The notes: a model not told the origin generated them from the letters alone. Counted from the first letter of the stretch, positions 8,007 through 16,759 are shown. The stretch is DNA of 64,000 nt from Starkeya sp. ORNL1 (GCF_012971745.1 NZ_CP048834.1:4340001-4404000); one strand, 5' to 3'. Numbers and translations are program-made.

Positions 8007-9287
8007 ATGGGGTTCAATCAGGGTATCACCCGCCGTGCGGCCGTTGCCGCCCTGGCGTCGGGGCTGGCGGTCGCCAGCATTCCCGCCTTCGCGCAATCCA
8101 ATGCTGCGCCGATCCGCATCGGCATGGGCATCGCGCTGTCCGGCGGGCTCGCCGCCTTCGGCAAGTCGGCGCTGCTCGCCATGCAGCTCTGGGCGGAGGA
8201 TGTGAACGCCAAGGGCGGCCTGCTCGGGCGCAAGGTCGAGCTGGTCTATTATGACGACCAGAGCACGCCGGCGACCGTGCCGGGCATCTATGCCAAGCTG
8301 ATCGATGTCGACAAGGTCGACCTGGTGGTGTCGGGCTATGCCACCAACCAGATCGTCGCCGCCATGCCCACCGTGATGCAGAAGAAGAAGGTCTTCATGA
8401 CCCTCTTCGGGCTCGCCGCGAACGACAAGTTCAAGTATGGCCGCTATTTCCAGATGCAGCCCAATGGCCCGGACGCGCAGGCCGAATTCTCCAAGGGCTT
8501 CATCCAGGCGGCGCTGTCGATGGATCCGAAGCCGAAGACCATCGCCATCGTCGGGGGCGACGCCGAGTTCCCCGCCATCGCCACCGCCGGCGCGCGCGAC
8601 AACGCCAAGGCGGCCGGCCTCAAGGTGGTCTATGACCGCACCTATCCACCCAACACCATCGAGTTCGCCTCGGTGGTGCGGGCGATCAAGGCGAGCAATC
8701 CCGACGTAGTGTTCGTCGCGTCCTATCCGCCGGACTCCGCCGGCATGGTCCGCGCGGTGCGCGAGGTCGGGCTCGACGTGAAGATGTTCGGCGGCGGCAT
8801 GATCGGCCTGCAATCCGCCGCCCTGAAGAGCCAGCTCGGCGCCGCGCTCAATGGCGTGGTCGCCTATGACCTCTATGCCCCCGAGCCGACCATGAAATTC
8901 CCCGGCGTCGAGGATTTCCTGGTGCGCTACCGGAAGGAAGCGGAGAAGCAGGGCGTCGATCCGCTCGGCTTCTACATCGCGCCGCTCGCCTATGCCGAAT
9001 TGCAGATCCTCGGCCAGGCAGTGGAGGCGACCAAGTCGCTCGATGACGCCAAGCTGGCGGACTACATCCACCAGACGTCGTTCAATACCATTGGCGGCGA
9101 GATAAAGTTCCAGGATCGCGGCGAATGGGCCGAGCCGCGCATCCTCTGGGTGCAGTACCAGGGCATCGTCGGCAACGACCTCGGGCAATTCAAGGAAGCC
9201 GGCAAACAGGTCATCATCTATCCGGACAAGTTCAAGTCCGGGAACCTGAAGTATCCGTTCGGCGCGCTGGCGAGGCCCGCTCCGTGA
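8007..9287 (+). CDS. Branched-chain amino-acid-type ABC importer, periplasmic binding protein
   Basis: Periplasmic substrate-binding protein (426 residues, type I periplasmic-binding fold, Peripla_BP_6 class). A twin-arginine-like leader ('GITRRAAVAALASGLAVAS') ends at 'AFA' near residue 30. The mature start 'IRIGMGIALSGGLAAFGKSA' is the classic LivJ/amide-binding opening. It is the first gene of a five-gene operon with two permeases and two ATPases. The family carries amino acids, amides, urea or aromatic acids; the sequence does not decide which. The ATG at 8007 is preceded by GGAGGAGA (7996-8003), a strong ribosome-binding site. Confidence 0.9.
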   Translation: MGFNQGITRRAAVAALASGLAVASIPAFAQSNAAPIRIGMGIALSGGLAAFGKSALLAMQLWAEDVNAKGGLLGRKVELVYYDDQSTPATVPGIYAKLIDVDKVDLVVSGYATNQIVAAMPTVMQKKKVFMTLFGLAANDKFKYGRYFQMQPNGPDAQAEFSKGFIQAALSMDPKPKTIAIVGGDAEFPAIATAGARDNAKAAGLKVVYDRTYPPNTIEFASVVRAIKASNPDVVFVASYPPDSAGMVRAVREVGLDVKMFGGGMIGLQSAALKSQLGAALNGVVAYDLYAPEPTMKFPGVEDFLVRYRKEAEKQGVDPLGFYIAPLAYAELQILGQAVEATKSLDDAKLADYIHQTSFNTIGGEIKFQDRGEWAEPRILWVQYQGIVGNDLGQFKEAGKQVIIYPDKFKSGNLKYPFGALARPAP

Positions 9288-9319
9288 TGCGCGCCAAGTG
9301 TCTCACTCAAATCGCCACG

Positions 9320-9430
9320 TCATCCTGAGGTGCGAGCGAAAGCGAGCCTCGAAGGATGTTGAAGCCGGGCAACGGCCATCGCCACGAACATCCTTCGAGG
9401 CTCGGGCTTTGCCCGAGCGCCTCAGGATGA
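9320..9430. repeat. Intergenic palindromic repeat (TCATCCTGAGG family)
   Basis: A 111-bp element between the binding-protein gene and the first permease gene. Outer arms are TCATCCTGAGG (9320-9330) and CCTCAGGATGA (9420-9430). Inner arms are GCCTCGAAGGATGTT and AACATCCTTCGAGGC. RNA from it would fold into a long, strong hairpin inside the liv operon, which could stabilise the upstream mRNA or reduce downstream expression. Confidence 0.75.
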
Positions 9431-9463
9431 GGTCGCTCTCTATCAGGAGAAGTAGGGACGGAT

Positions 9464-10339
9464 ATGGAATTCAGCTGGGACCTGCTGCTGAATGCGGTGG
9501 CCTCCGGGATCATGCTCGGCGGCTTCTATGCCGCCGTGGCGCTCGGCGTGACCATCGCCTTCGGCATGCTGGACATCGTCAATATCGCCCATCCCGCCTT
9601 CGTCGTGCTCGGCTCGTTCCTGGCCTTCCTCAGCATCAATACCCTCGGTGTCGACCCCTTCCTGTCAGCGCCTGTGTTCGCGATCGGCGGCTTCCTGTTC
9701 GGCCGGTTGTTCTACCGGGTTTACTATCATTTCTTCGAACGGCGCGGCGACGATTCGCTGCAAGGGCTGGCGTTCTTCTTCGGCATCATGTTCATCGTCG
9801 AGATCAGCCTGGTGCTGACCTTCGGCGTCGACTACCGGCTGATCGACCTGCCTTATCTTGCCACGACCTACGAGATCGGCGCCGTCCAGATCCCGCTGCG
9901 CCTCGCCGTGCCCTGCATCGCCGGCGTCGCCATGCTGCTTGGCGTACAGCTTTATCTCTCCAGGAGCTTCACCGGCCGCGCCATCCTCGCGGTGGCGCAG
10001 GATCCGGAGGCGGTGCGGCTCATCGGCGCCAGCCCTGTGAAGACCAAGGAGATTGCCTTCGGCATCGCGGTCGGAACCGCCATCGTCGCCGGCGTGCTGC
10101 TGATCCTCATCCAGTCGGTGGAGCCGTCGATCGGGCGCGAATTCATCGGCCGCGCCTTTGCCATCTGCGTGCTGGGAGGCATGACCAGCCTGCCGGGAAC
10201 GCTGATCGCGGCGATGATCCTCGGCATCGCCGAGACCATGACCTCGACCTTCTTCGGCCCGTCCTGGTCGCCGGCGGTGGCGTTCGGCGTGCTGCTGCTG
10301 ACCCTTGCCTTCCGTCCCGCGGGGATACTCGGCCGATGA
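9464..10339 (+). CDS. livH: Liv-type ABC importer permease (LivH)
   Basis: Inner-membrane permease of 291 residues with 8-9 hydrophobic helices. The LivH N-terminus is clear ('SGIMLGGFYAAVALGVTIAFG', quoted in part, then 'DIVNIAHPAFVVLGSFLAF'), and 'FIGRAFAICVLGGMTSLPGTL' (in part) is the conserved segment near the ATPase contact. It follows the binding-protein gene after a 111-bp palindromic repeat, and its stop overlaps the livM start (ATGA). The symbol denotes family position in the operon, not proof of branched-chain amino acid transport. Confidence 0.9.
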   Translation: MEFSWDLLLNAVASGIMLGGFYAAVALGVTIAFGMLDIVNIAHPAFVVLGSFLAFLSINTLGVDPFLSAPVFAIGGFLFGRLFYRVYYHFFERRGDDSLQGLAFFFGIMFIVEISLVLTFGVDYRLIDLPYLATTYEIGAVQIPLRLAVPCIAGVAMLLGVQLYLSRSFTGRAILAVAQDPEAVRLIGASPVKTKEIAFGIAVGTAIVAGVLLILIQSVEPSIGREFIGRAFAICVLGGMTSLPGTLIAAMILGIAETMTSTFFGPSWSPAVAFGVLLLTLAFRPAGILGR

Positions 10340-11328
10340 GCGCTGTCCTGCCCTCCGTCGCGGCGCCCGCCGCTCGCCGCGCGCCGCGGCCCTTCAGCTT
10401 GCCGATCCTGGTCGTCGGCCTCGCGCTGATCGCGCTGGAAATGGCGCTCGGTGACAAGGTGAGCGAGTACTACTTCCTCGCTGCCTACGTCATCCTGCAA
10501 TATGTCGTGCTCGCCACCGGCTGGAACATCCTCGGCGGCTATGCCGGCTATGTGAATTTCGGCACTGCCGGCTTCTTCGCGGTCGGCTGCTACACCACCA
10601 TCGCGCTGGAGAACCTCGTCGAACTGCCCTTGCCGGTGGCGATCCTCGCCGCCGGCGTGGTGGCGGGGCTGCTCGGGCTCGGCACCGGCTTCCTCACGCT
10701 GCGGCTGCGCGGCGTATTCTTCTCCATCGCCACGCTGGCTCTGGCGGTGGTGCTGCAGACCCTGATCGTCAATTGGAGCTTCGTCGGCGGCGCGCGCGGC
10801 GCCTATATGCTGCGCCCCGACGCGACCGCGCCATTCGCCAGCTATGTGCAGTATCTGCTGGTGGTGATGACGGCACTGGCCATCTTCGCCGTGCTGATCG
10901 CGGTGGCGGTGGAGCGGTCCTGGGTCGGCATGGGGCTCGCCGCGATTCGCGACGACGAACTCGCCGCGGAGGCGAGCGGCGTGCCGGGGCTGCGGCTCAA
11001 GCTGCTCGCCACCACGCTGTGCGGCGCGCTGATGGGCATGGCCGGCGCGCCGTTTCCCTATTTCATCACCTATGTCGATCCGCCCTCCGCCTTCAGCCTC
11101 GCCATTGCGGTGAACGCCATCGCCATGCCGTTGATCGGGGGCACCGCGACGTGGTGGGGACCGGTGCTGGGCGCGATCCTGCTCGGCGCCACCCAGCAGG
11201 TGCTCACCGTCACCATCTCCTCGGCGGCGAATCTCTTGATCGTCGGCATCGTGCTGGTGGTGTTCGTCACCGTGGCGCCGACCGGCGTGGTGGGCCTGGT
11301 GCGGGCTTGGCAGGGGAAGCGCTCATGA
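10336..11328 (+). CDS. livM: Liv-type ABC importer permease (LivM)
   Basis: Second inner-membrane permease, 330 residues. The LivM hallmarks are 'YVILQYVVLATGWNILGGYAG' (in part) followed by 'NFGTAGFFAVGCY', and the cytoplasmic loop 'WVGMGLAAIRDDELAAEASG', a conserved ATPase-contact segment. The start ATG at 10336 overlaps the livH TGA, and the stop overlaps the livG start at 11325, so translation is coupled through three genes. It pairs with LivH to form the translocation pore. Confidence 0.9.
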   Translation: MSAVLPSVAAPAARRAPRPFSLPILVVGLALIALEMALGDKVSEYYFLAAYVILQYVVLATGWNILGGYAGYVNFGTAGFFAVGCYTTIALENLVELPLPVAILAAGVVAGLLGLGTGFLTLRLRGVFFSIATLALAVVLQTLIVNWSFVGGARGAYMLRPDATAPFASYVQYLLVVMTALAIFAVLIAVAVERSWVGMGLAAIRDDELAAEASGVPGLRLKLLATTLCGALMGMAGAPFPYFITYVDPPSAFSLAIAVNAIAMPLIGGTATWWGPVLGAILLGATQQVLTVTISSAANLLIVGIVLVVFVTVAPTGVVGLVRAWQGKRS

Positions 11329-12044
11329 CGCCGATCCTGGAGGCACGCTCCATCACCAAGCAGTTCGGCGGCTTCACCGCGCTCGACGCCGTCGATTTCA
11401 TCGTCGCGCCCGGCGAGCGGGTGGGGCTGATCGGCCCCAATGGCTCGGGCAAGAGCACCTTTGTGAACTGCATCTCCGGCGCGCTCGATCCGGAGCGCGG
11501 CGATATCCTGTTCGAAGGCGCCAGCGTCGCCGGCCTTCCCGCGTGGCAGCGGGCGCGACGCGGCCTGGTGCGCTCTTTCCAGATCCCACGCCCGTTCAAG
11601 AAGCTCAGCGTGGTCGAGAATGTGATGGTGCCGCTGCGCTTCGCGCTGGCGACGCCTCCGGTGGAGGGCAGCGAACACCGGGCGCTGGCGATACTGGAGA
11701 GCATCGGCCTTGGGGCCAAGGCCTACCGCAGTCCCAGGGATCTCAGCCAGGTCGAGTTGCGCAAGCTGGAGCTCGGCCGCGCGCTCGCTGCCAGCCCGCG
11801 CCTCCTTATCGCCGACGAGGCGATGGCCGGCCTCTCCGACAGCGAGGTCGACGAGATCGTCGAGCTGCTGGAGCGGCTAAACGGCGAGGGCATCGCCATC
11901 ATCCTCATCGAGCACATCATGCGCGCGGTGATGCGCTTCTCGCAGCGCATCGTGGTGCTGGTGGCCGGCCGCAAGATCGCCGACGGCGATCCCCACGAGG
12001 TGATGGCGCACGCCGATGTGGAGAGGGCGTATCTTGGCCAATAG
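11325..12044 (+). CDS. livG: Liv-type ABC importer ATPase (LivG)
   Basis: Cytoplasmic ATPase, 239 residues. Walker A is 'GPNGSGKST' at about residues 36-44; the motif 'RGLVRSFQIPRPFKKLSVVENV' (in part) is the LivG-type Q-loop. The signature is degenerate: 'DLSQVELRKLELGRAL' replaces the usual LSGGQ with LSQVE, an arrangement common in LivG proteins (LSYGQ). Walker B is 'LLIADEAMAGLSDSE', with A in place of the usual P after DE, and switch His in 'IILIEHIMRAV'. The start overlaps livM by 4 nt. Confidence 0.88.
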   Translation: MTPILEARSITKQFGGFTALDAVDFIVAPGERVGLIGPNGSGKSTFVNCISGALDPERGDILFEGASVAGLPAWQRARRGLVRSFQIPRPFKKLSVVENVMVPLRFALATPPVEGSEHRALAILESIGLGAKAYRSPRDLSQVELRKLELGRALAASPRLLIADEAMAGLSDSEVDEIVELLERLNGEGIAIILIEHIMRAVMRFSQRIVVLVAGRKIADGDPHEVMAHADVERAYLGQ

Positions 12045-12768
12045 CATCACCATAGAGGGGCTGCATGCCGGCTATGGCGCGGTCCGCGTGCTGACCGGCA
12101 TCGATATCAAGGTCGCCTCCGGCGAGACCGTCGCGCTGCTCGGCACCAATGGCAACGGCAAGAGCACGCTGATGAAATGCGTGACCGGCCAGATTCGACC
12201 GACGCAGGGACGCGTGCGCGCCACCATAGACGGTGTCGAGCATGATCTTGTCGGTCGTTCCACCGAGGACATTGTCGGTCTCGGCATCGCCCTCGTGCCG
12301 GAAGGGCGGCGCCTGTTCCCGAAGCTCACGGTCGAGGAGAATCTGCTGCTCGGCGCCTTCCGCGCGGCGGCGCGACCGAAGCGGGTGGAGACGCTGGCCT
12401 TTTGCTACGAGGCGTTTCCGCGCCTGAAGGAGCGCCGCGGCCAGCTTGCCGGCTCGATGAGCGGCGGCGAGCAGCAAATGCTCGCCATAGGCCGGGCGCT
12501 GATGACGTTGCCGAAGATCCTGCTGGTCGACGAGCCCTCGGTCGGCCTCGCGCCGATCCTGGTGGCGCGCACCATCGATACCATAGCCGAGCTCAAGCAA
12601 AGGCTTGGCCTTACCGTGCTCATGGCAGAGCAGAACTTCCCGCAGGCCATCCGCATTGCCGATCGCGGCTATGTGCTGGTGCACGGCCGGATCGAGCACG
12701 CGGCGGAGGATCCGCAGGCGCTGCGCGACAGCGACATCGTGCGCCGGCTCTATCTCGGCGGCGCCTGA
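12034..12768 (+). CDS. livF: Liv-type ABC importer ATPase (LivF)
   Basis: Cytoplasmic ATPase, 244 residues from the TTG at 12034 ('MANSITIEGLHAGYG'). GAGAGGG at 12021-12027 lies 6 nt before that TTG; an in-frame ATG at 12016 is possible but would sit before this ribosome-binding site. Walker A is 'GTNGNGKST', the signature is 'GSMSGGEQQMLAIGRAL' and Walker B is 'ILLVDEPSVGLAP', the SVGLAP form being diagnostic for LivF. It overlaps livG at its 5' end and its 3' end overlaps the convergent LysR gene by 19 bp. Confidence 0.9.
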   Translation: MANSITIEGLHAGYGAVRVLTGIDIKVASGETVALLGTNGNGKSTLMKCVTGQIRPTQGRVRATIDGVEHDLVGRSTEDIVGLGIALVPEGRRLFPKLTVEENLLLGAFRAAARPKRVETLAFCYEAFPRLKERRGQLAGSMSGGEQQMLAIGRALMTLPKILLVDEPSVGLAPILVARTIDTIAELKQRLGLTVLMAEQNFPQAIRIADRGYVLVHGRIEHAAEDPQALRDSDIVRRLYLGGA

Positions 12769-13646
12769 GCCTCACTCAGCCGCTCCATCATCCAGTTGCG
12801 GAAGCGGTTGATGCGCAACGGGCGCGGCCATTCATTACGGCAACTGAGATAGAAGCCGTCCTGCGATTCATAGAAGCGGTCGAACGGCGCGACGAGGTTG
12901 CCCTTCTGCTGGTCGGCCTCGAAGAAACCGCGCCGGCCGAGCACGATGCCGACACCATCCAGCGCGGCACTATAGGCGATGTCAGTGCTGGAGAAGGTCA
13001 TGCGATGCAGCATCGGGACCGCGGGCGCGCCGGTGACGGCGTACCAGCGGTTCCAGTCTTCGGCGCCGCCCGGGGTCTGCAAAAGCGCGTGGTGCTCGAG
13101 ATCCTGCGGCTTTTCCAGTGGCGGGCTGCTGCGCAGATAGGCCGGGCTGCACATCGGCCGCACCGCGCAGTGCATCAACAGGTCGGAACTCAGGTCGGAG
13201 CGTTCCTCCCGGCCGAGCCGGATGGCGACATCGACATCGCCCGGCATCGGGTCGCCGGGCAGGGCCGGGCTGATGATGACTTCCTGGTCGGGAAAGCGCA
13301 GGTGGAAATCCGGCAGACGCGGCACCAGCCACAGCCGGATGAAATAGCGCGATCCCCAGATGTGCAGCGGATGCGCGGCCTGCTGCGCATCCATGTTGCG
13401 CGTCGCGCTCTCCAGGCGCCGGAATGAGTCCTGCACCGAGGCGAGATAGGTCCGCCCGTGCTCGGTCAGCCGTACCTCGGTGCCCTCGCGGGCGAACAGC
13501 CGGATGCCGAGATGGTCCTCCAGCTTGCGCACCTGCCGGCTGACCGCGCCCGGCGTGACGTTCAGCTCGGCGGCGGCCTTGCTGAAATTCGCGAGCCGGC
13601 CGGCCACTTCGAAGGTGCGTACCGCATTGAGGGGAGGCAGGCGCAT
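12750..13646 (-). CDS. LysR-family regulator (GcvA-like)
   Basis: Regulator of 298 residues. The N-terminal winged helix is at about residues 1-62: 'LPPLNAVRTFEVAGRLANFS' then 'AAAELNVTPGAVSRQVRKLE' are the GcvA-type opening. The C-terminal substrate-binding domain (about 90-290) follows. The ATG at 13646 gives this canonical N-terminus; the open frame continues to 13967 but encodes nothing LysR-like. It is convergent with livF (19-bp overlap) and divergent from the MBL/TTT cluster at 13891, so it more likely controls the latter. A short inverted repeat sits 25 nt upstream of its start. Confidence 0.9.
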   Translation of the reverse strand: MRLPPLNAVRTFEVAGRLANFSKAAAELNVTPGAVSRQVRKLEDHLGIRLFAREGTEVRLTEHGRTYLASVQDSFRRLESATRNMDAQQAAHPLHIWGSRYFIRLWLVPRLPDFHLRFPDQEVIISPALPGDPMPGDVDVAIRLGREERSDLSSDLLMHCAVRPMCSPAYLRSSPPLEKPQDLEHHALLQTPGGAEDWNRWYAVTGAPAVPMLHRMTFSSTDIAYSAALDGVGIVLGRRGFFEADQQKGNLVAPFDRFYESQDGFYLSCRNEWPRPLRINRFRNWMMERLSEAQAPPR

Positions 13647-13670
13647 GCGAGGAGCTTTGAGTTTGAGTCT

Positions 13671-13685
13671 TTGAGTTTTTCTCAA
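13671..13685. promoter_or_regulatory. Inverted repeat TTGAG-N5-CTCAA upstream of the LysR gene
   Basis: Perfect 15-bp dyad TTGAG/CTCAA with a T5 centre, 25 nt upstream of the LysR start and about 205 nt before the first MBL gene. Additional TTGAG half-copies lie at 13657-13674. LysR regulators typically bind T-N11-A dyads in the divergent promoter they share; this is the only obvious candidate here, and its role is inferred. Confidence 0.4.
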
Positions 13686-13890
13686 TGACCTCGCACTATA
13701 AGTCGTTTGACCCGCTGCGGAAGTCCTTTCTAGATCGCTTTCAATATGAGCCTCGCCGGTCGCCGCGTCAGCGGCGGGATGAGCAGGGCCATGCGGGGAG
13801 GATCGATGAGGGCACCAGCGAGGCGCGAACGCCTGCGGGGAATCGCGCGCACGCGGCAGATGTTCGCTGCGGCAATCAAGGAAATTCCGA

Positions 13891-14823
13891 ATGGCTGAAC
13901 AGGCTCTCGCGGCCAGCGCTCCTCCGCGTATTTTTGCGCCCGCGACCACTCCTGTCATGGGTCCCATCGCCGAACTGGTGCCGGGCCGGCTCTATGCGTT
14001 GCAGAACGTGATCGCACTCGACGGGCGCGTCAGCGCCTATCCGGCCGATGCGCGCGGCTACACGGTGTCGAACTGCTATCTGATCAAGGAAGGCGACGAT
14101 GCCGTGCTGCTGGACAGCGGCTTCACCGCCCATGCGCCGTCGCTGATCGCGCAGATCGGCAGCATCCTTGAACCTGAGGCAACGCTGTCGGTCTATCCAC
14201 TGCGCATCAACGAATACATGTCGGTGTGCAATGTCGAGGCGATCGCCGCCAACTTCAATGTCATCCAGTGCTATTCGGGCAATGCCGACGCGGCGCTCTG
14301 GGTGGATTTCGGCGGGCGCTCGGATGCCGCCGAGCAGAAGCCCTATTCGCTGAAGACCACGCTGGTGGCGCGCAAGCAGACGCTTTTCGTCGGCCGCGAC
14401 AAGAGCCGCGCCATCGATGCCTTCCAGGCGCCGATCCGGCTGATCGGCACGCGCTGGATTTACGACGGCGCCACCCGCACGCTGTTCACCTCCGACAGCT
14501 TCTCCCATGAATGGAGCCAGAGTCCGGCCGGGCCGTGGACCACGTCGGTCGACGACAACACCACGACGCCGGCGCAGTTGCGCAGCTTCCTGCTGAACAC
14601 CCGCTACTGGTGGCTGGAGGGCGGCGACACCGAATCGCTGCGCAGCAAGCTCGCCGCGGTGTTCGACAAATACGACATCGAGACTATCGCCCCGGGCTAT
14701 GGCCGCATCCTCACCGGCCGCGACCTCGTCGAGAAGCAGGTCGCCATGTTCGAAGACGTGCTGCGCAACCTCGATCGCGGCGTGGTCGCCCCCCATTATG
14801 TCGATCGCGACGAGCTGAGGTGA
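13891..14823 (+). CDS. Metallo-beta-lactamase-fold protein lacking the canonical metal ligands
   Basis: A 310-residue soluble protein without a leader. The fold is suggested by 'NCYLIKEGDDAVLLDSGF' (about 61-78), 'LFTSDSF' (198-204) and 'IAPGYGRIL', which line up with the MBL strands of the next gene. Where that paralogue has H-x-E-x-x-H, this one reads N107-E108-Y-M-S, and the final His is Y270 (PGYG versus PSHG). Only Asp202 is kept. It is therefore probably a non-catalytic or differently acting member. It lies 5 nt before the next MBL gene, in a TTT operon divergent from LysR. The alternative is a substrate-sensing or scaffold subunit. Confidence 0.6.
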   Translation: MAEQALAASAPPRIFAPATTPVMGPIAELVPGRLYALQNVIALDGRVSAYPADARGYTVSNCYLIKEGDDAVLLDSGFTAHAPSLIAQIGSILEPEATLSVYPLRINEYMSVCNVEAIAANFNVIQCYSGNADAALWVDFGGRSDAAEQKPYSLKTTLVARKQTLFVGRDKSRAIDAFQAPIRLIGTRWIYDGATRTLFTSDSFSHEWSQSPAGPWTTSVDDNTTTPAQLRSFLLNTRYWWLEGGDTESLRSKLAAVFDKYDIETIAPGYGRILTGRDLVEKQVAMFEDVLRNLDRGVVAPHYVDRDELR

Positions 14824-14828
14824 AAGCC

Positions 14829-15680
14829 ATGTGCGAGCACAACATGGTGCAACGCAAGACGCTGCCGCGCGAACTCGCCGAAGGCGTGTTCTGGCTTGGC
14901 GACTGCCTGGAGCAGCGCGCCAACGGCAAGATCTACCACACCTACAACGCCGCCTTCCTGCTGGTCGGCACCGAAGCCTCGATGCTGATAGAGACCGGGC
15001 ATCCCAAGGATTTCCCGCTGCTCGACAAGCAGATGAAGCAGATCCTCGCGGGTCGCCCGCCGCTCAAATACCTGTTCGTCACGCATCAGGAGACGCCGCA
15101 TTCCGGCGGGCTCGGCCGGGTGCTCAGCCGCTATCCCGAGGCGGTGCTGTGCGGGGATTTGTGCGACTACCACCTCGCCTTCCCCTGGCTGGAAGGCCGG
15201 CTCATGGACATGAAGGGCGGCGACAGCATCGATCTCGGCGGGCGCTCCTTCGTCGCCGTGGAGCCGGTGATCCGCGATCTGCGCACCACATGGTGGGGCT
15301 TCGACACCAAGGAGCGGGTGCTGTTCCCGGGCGATGGCTTCGCCTACAGCCACTATCACGAGGACGGCCATTGCGGCCTGTTCGCCGAGGAGGCGGTGTC
15401 GCTGAACCTGCCGGAAGTCTCCGCGGTGTTCGCCGACCGCGCGCTGTTCTGGACCAAGTTCACCGACATGAATCTCTATGCCGACCGGCTGCAATGGCTG
15501 GTCGACGATCTCGACGTGCGCGTCATCGCCCCCAGCCACGGCTTGCCGATCCTCGACCCGGCGCAGACCGTGCCGAAGGTGAAGGAAGGGCTGCTCTATG
15601 GCAGCTCGGTGCCGGAATCCGGCACCGAGACCGGGCTCGCGCCGCCACCCAGGGAGTTGGAAGAGACGGCGCGTCGCTAA
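14829..15680 (+). CDS. Metallo-beta-lactamase-fold hydrolase (flavodiiron-like domain)
   Basis: A 283-residue soluble protein from the ATG at 14829. MBL landmarks are 'NAAFLLVGTEASMLIETGH' (about 40-58), 'VTHQETPHSGGL' with H86, E88 and H91, 'LFPGDGF' with D169, and 'IAPSHGLP' with H237. The H-x-E-x-x-H spacing recalls the diiron MBL domain of flavodiiron proteins rather than HxHxDH hydrolases, but no flavodoxin domain follows and the Asp of the motif is Pro90. The gene is 5 nt after its degenerate paralogue and about 60 nt before tctC, implying a shared operon. The reaction is unknown. Confidence 0.7.
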   Translation: MCEHNMVQRKTLPRELAEGVFWLGDCLEQRANGKIYHTYNAAFLLVGTEASMLIETGHPKDFPLLDKQMKQILAGRPPLKYLFVTHQETPHSGGLGRVLSRYPEAVLCGDLCDYHLAFPWLEGRLMDMKGGDSIDLGGRSFVAVEPVIRDLRTTWWGFDTKERVLFPGDGFAYSHYHEDGHCGLFAEEAVSLNLPEVSAVFADRALFWTKFTDMNLYADRLQWLVDDLDVRVIAPSHGLPILDPAQTVPKVKEGLLYGSSVPESGTETGLAPPPRELEETARR

Positions 15681-15739
15681 AAGGCCCCGCCGGACAACGA
15701 ACAGACAAACGACAAACAAGACGACAGAGGGAGGAAAAC

Positions 15740-16744
15740 ATGGACTTCAGGACACGCACGCTACGGCTTTCGCGGCGCGCCGCATGCCTCGCCGGTGCGG
15801 CCTTCGCGGCCGGCCTGATGCTGCCGCTGGTGGCGCAGGCCGATGATTATCCGAGCCGGCCGATCAAGCTCGTAGTGCCCGGCACCGCCGGCGGCGGCAT
15901 GGACGTCATTGCCCGCGTCATCGGCGACAAGATCAGTGCGAGCCTGAAGCAGCCGGTGGTGGTGGAGAACAAGGCCGGCGCCGGCGGCAACATCGCCGTC
16001 GACTATGTCGCCAAGGCTGCGCCGGATGGCTACACCATCGTCATCGGCCAGACCGCGCATTTCTCCATCAATCCGTCGCTTTATGCCAAGCTGCCGTTCG
16101 ACACCATCAAGGACTTCATCCCGGTGGTTATGCTGGCGGAATCGCCGAACGTCATGGTGGTCGGCGCGCAGTCGCCCTACAAGACGCTCGCCGACGTGGT
16201 GAAGGCGGCGAAGGAATCGCCCGATGGGCTCGCGCTGGCGACGCCCGGAAATGGCACCGTCTCGCACCTCACCGGCGAACTTTTCCAGAAGGCCGCCGGC
16301 ATCAAGTTCACCCATATCCCCTACAAGGGCGCGGCGCCGGCTTTGACCGACGTGATGGGCGGGCGTGTGCCGGTGATGCTGTCGTCGGTGCCGACCGCGC
16401 TGTCGCAGATCAAGGCCGGCAAGCTGCGCCCCGTCGCGGTCTCGGCGGTGAAGCGCAGCCCGGCGCTGCCGGACGTGCCGACGATCGGCGAGCAGGGCTA
16501 TCCCGGCTTTGACGCCGGCACCTGGTATGGCCTGCTGGTCCCCGCCGGCACGCCGCCGGACGTGGTGAAGAAGCTGAACGCCGCCGCCAATGAGGCGATC
16601 AAGCTCCCGGAGGTCCGCGAGAAGATCCTGGCTGAAGGCGGTGACGTCGTCGGCGGCACCAGCGACCAGTTCGCGACCATGCTGAAGGCCGACTATGACA
16701 AATGGTCGAAGGTCGTGAAGGAATCGGGCGCCAAGATCGACTGA
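15740..16744 (+). CDS. TTT-family periplasmic binding protein (TctC), set A
   Basis: Periplasmic solute-binding protein of a tripartite tricarboxylate transporter, 334 residues. The leader ('RLSRRAACLAGAAFAAGL', ending 'VAQA') precedes the typical mature start 'DDYPSRPIKLVVPGTAGGG'. The family motifs 'VVENKAGAGGNIAVDYVAKA' (in part) and 'FTHIPYKGAAPALTDVMGG' are present. GAGGGAGGAA at 15727-15736 precedes the ATG at 15740. Substrates in this family are di- and tricarboxylates and many other acids; not decided here. A strong hairpin separates it from tctB. Confidence 0.92.
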   Translation: MDFRTRTLRLSRRAACLAGAAFAAGLMLPLVAQADDYPSRPIKLVVPGTAGGGMDVIARVIGDKISASLKQPVVVENKAGAGGNIAVDYVAKAAPDGYTIVIGQTAHFSINPSLYAKLPFDTIKDFIPVVMLAESPNVMVVGAQSPYKTLADVVKAAKESPDGLALATPGNGTVSHLTGELFQKAAGIKFTHIPYKGAAPALTDVMGGRVPVMLSSVPTALSQIKAGKLRPVAVSAVKRSPALPDVPTIGEQGYPGFDAGTWYGLLVPAGTPPDVVKKLNAAANEAIKLPEVREKILAEGGDVVGGTSDQFATMLKADYDKWSKVVKESGAKID

Positions 16745-16759
16745 TTGCCCGCTCCGCGT

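Noticed and set aside
7959..9188. Minus-strand frame of 409 codons opposite the Liv binding-protein gene
   Set aside because: The plus-strand product has a leader and a full periplasmic-binding family sequence; the antisense frame has H/G/R-rich low-information sequence.
9298..10335. 5' extension of the livM frame through livH
   Set aside because: It would translate livH out of frame; the ATG at 10336 overlaps the livH stop and gives a normal LivM N-terminus.
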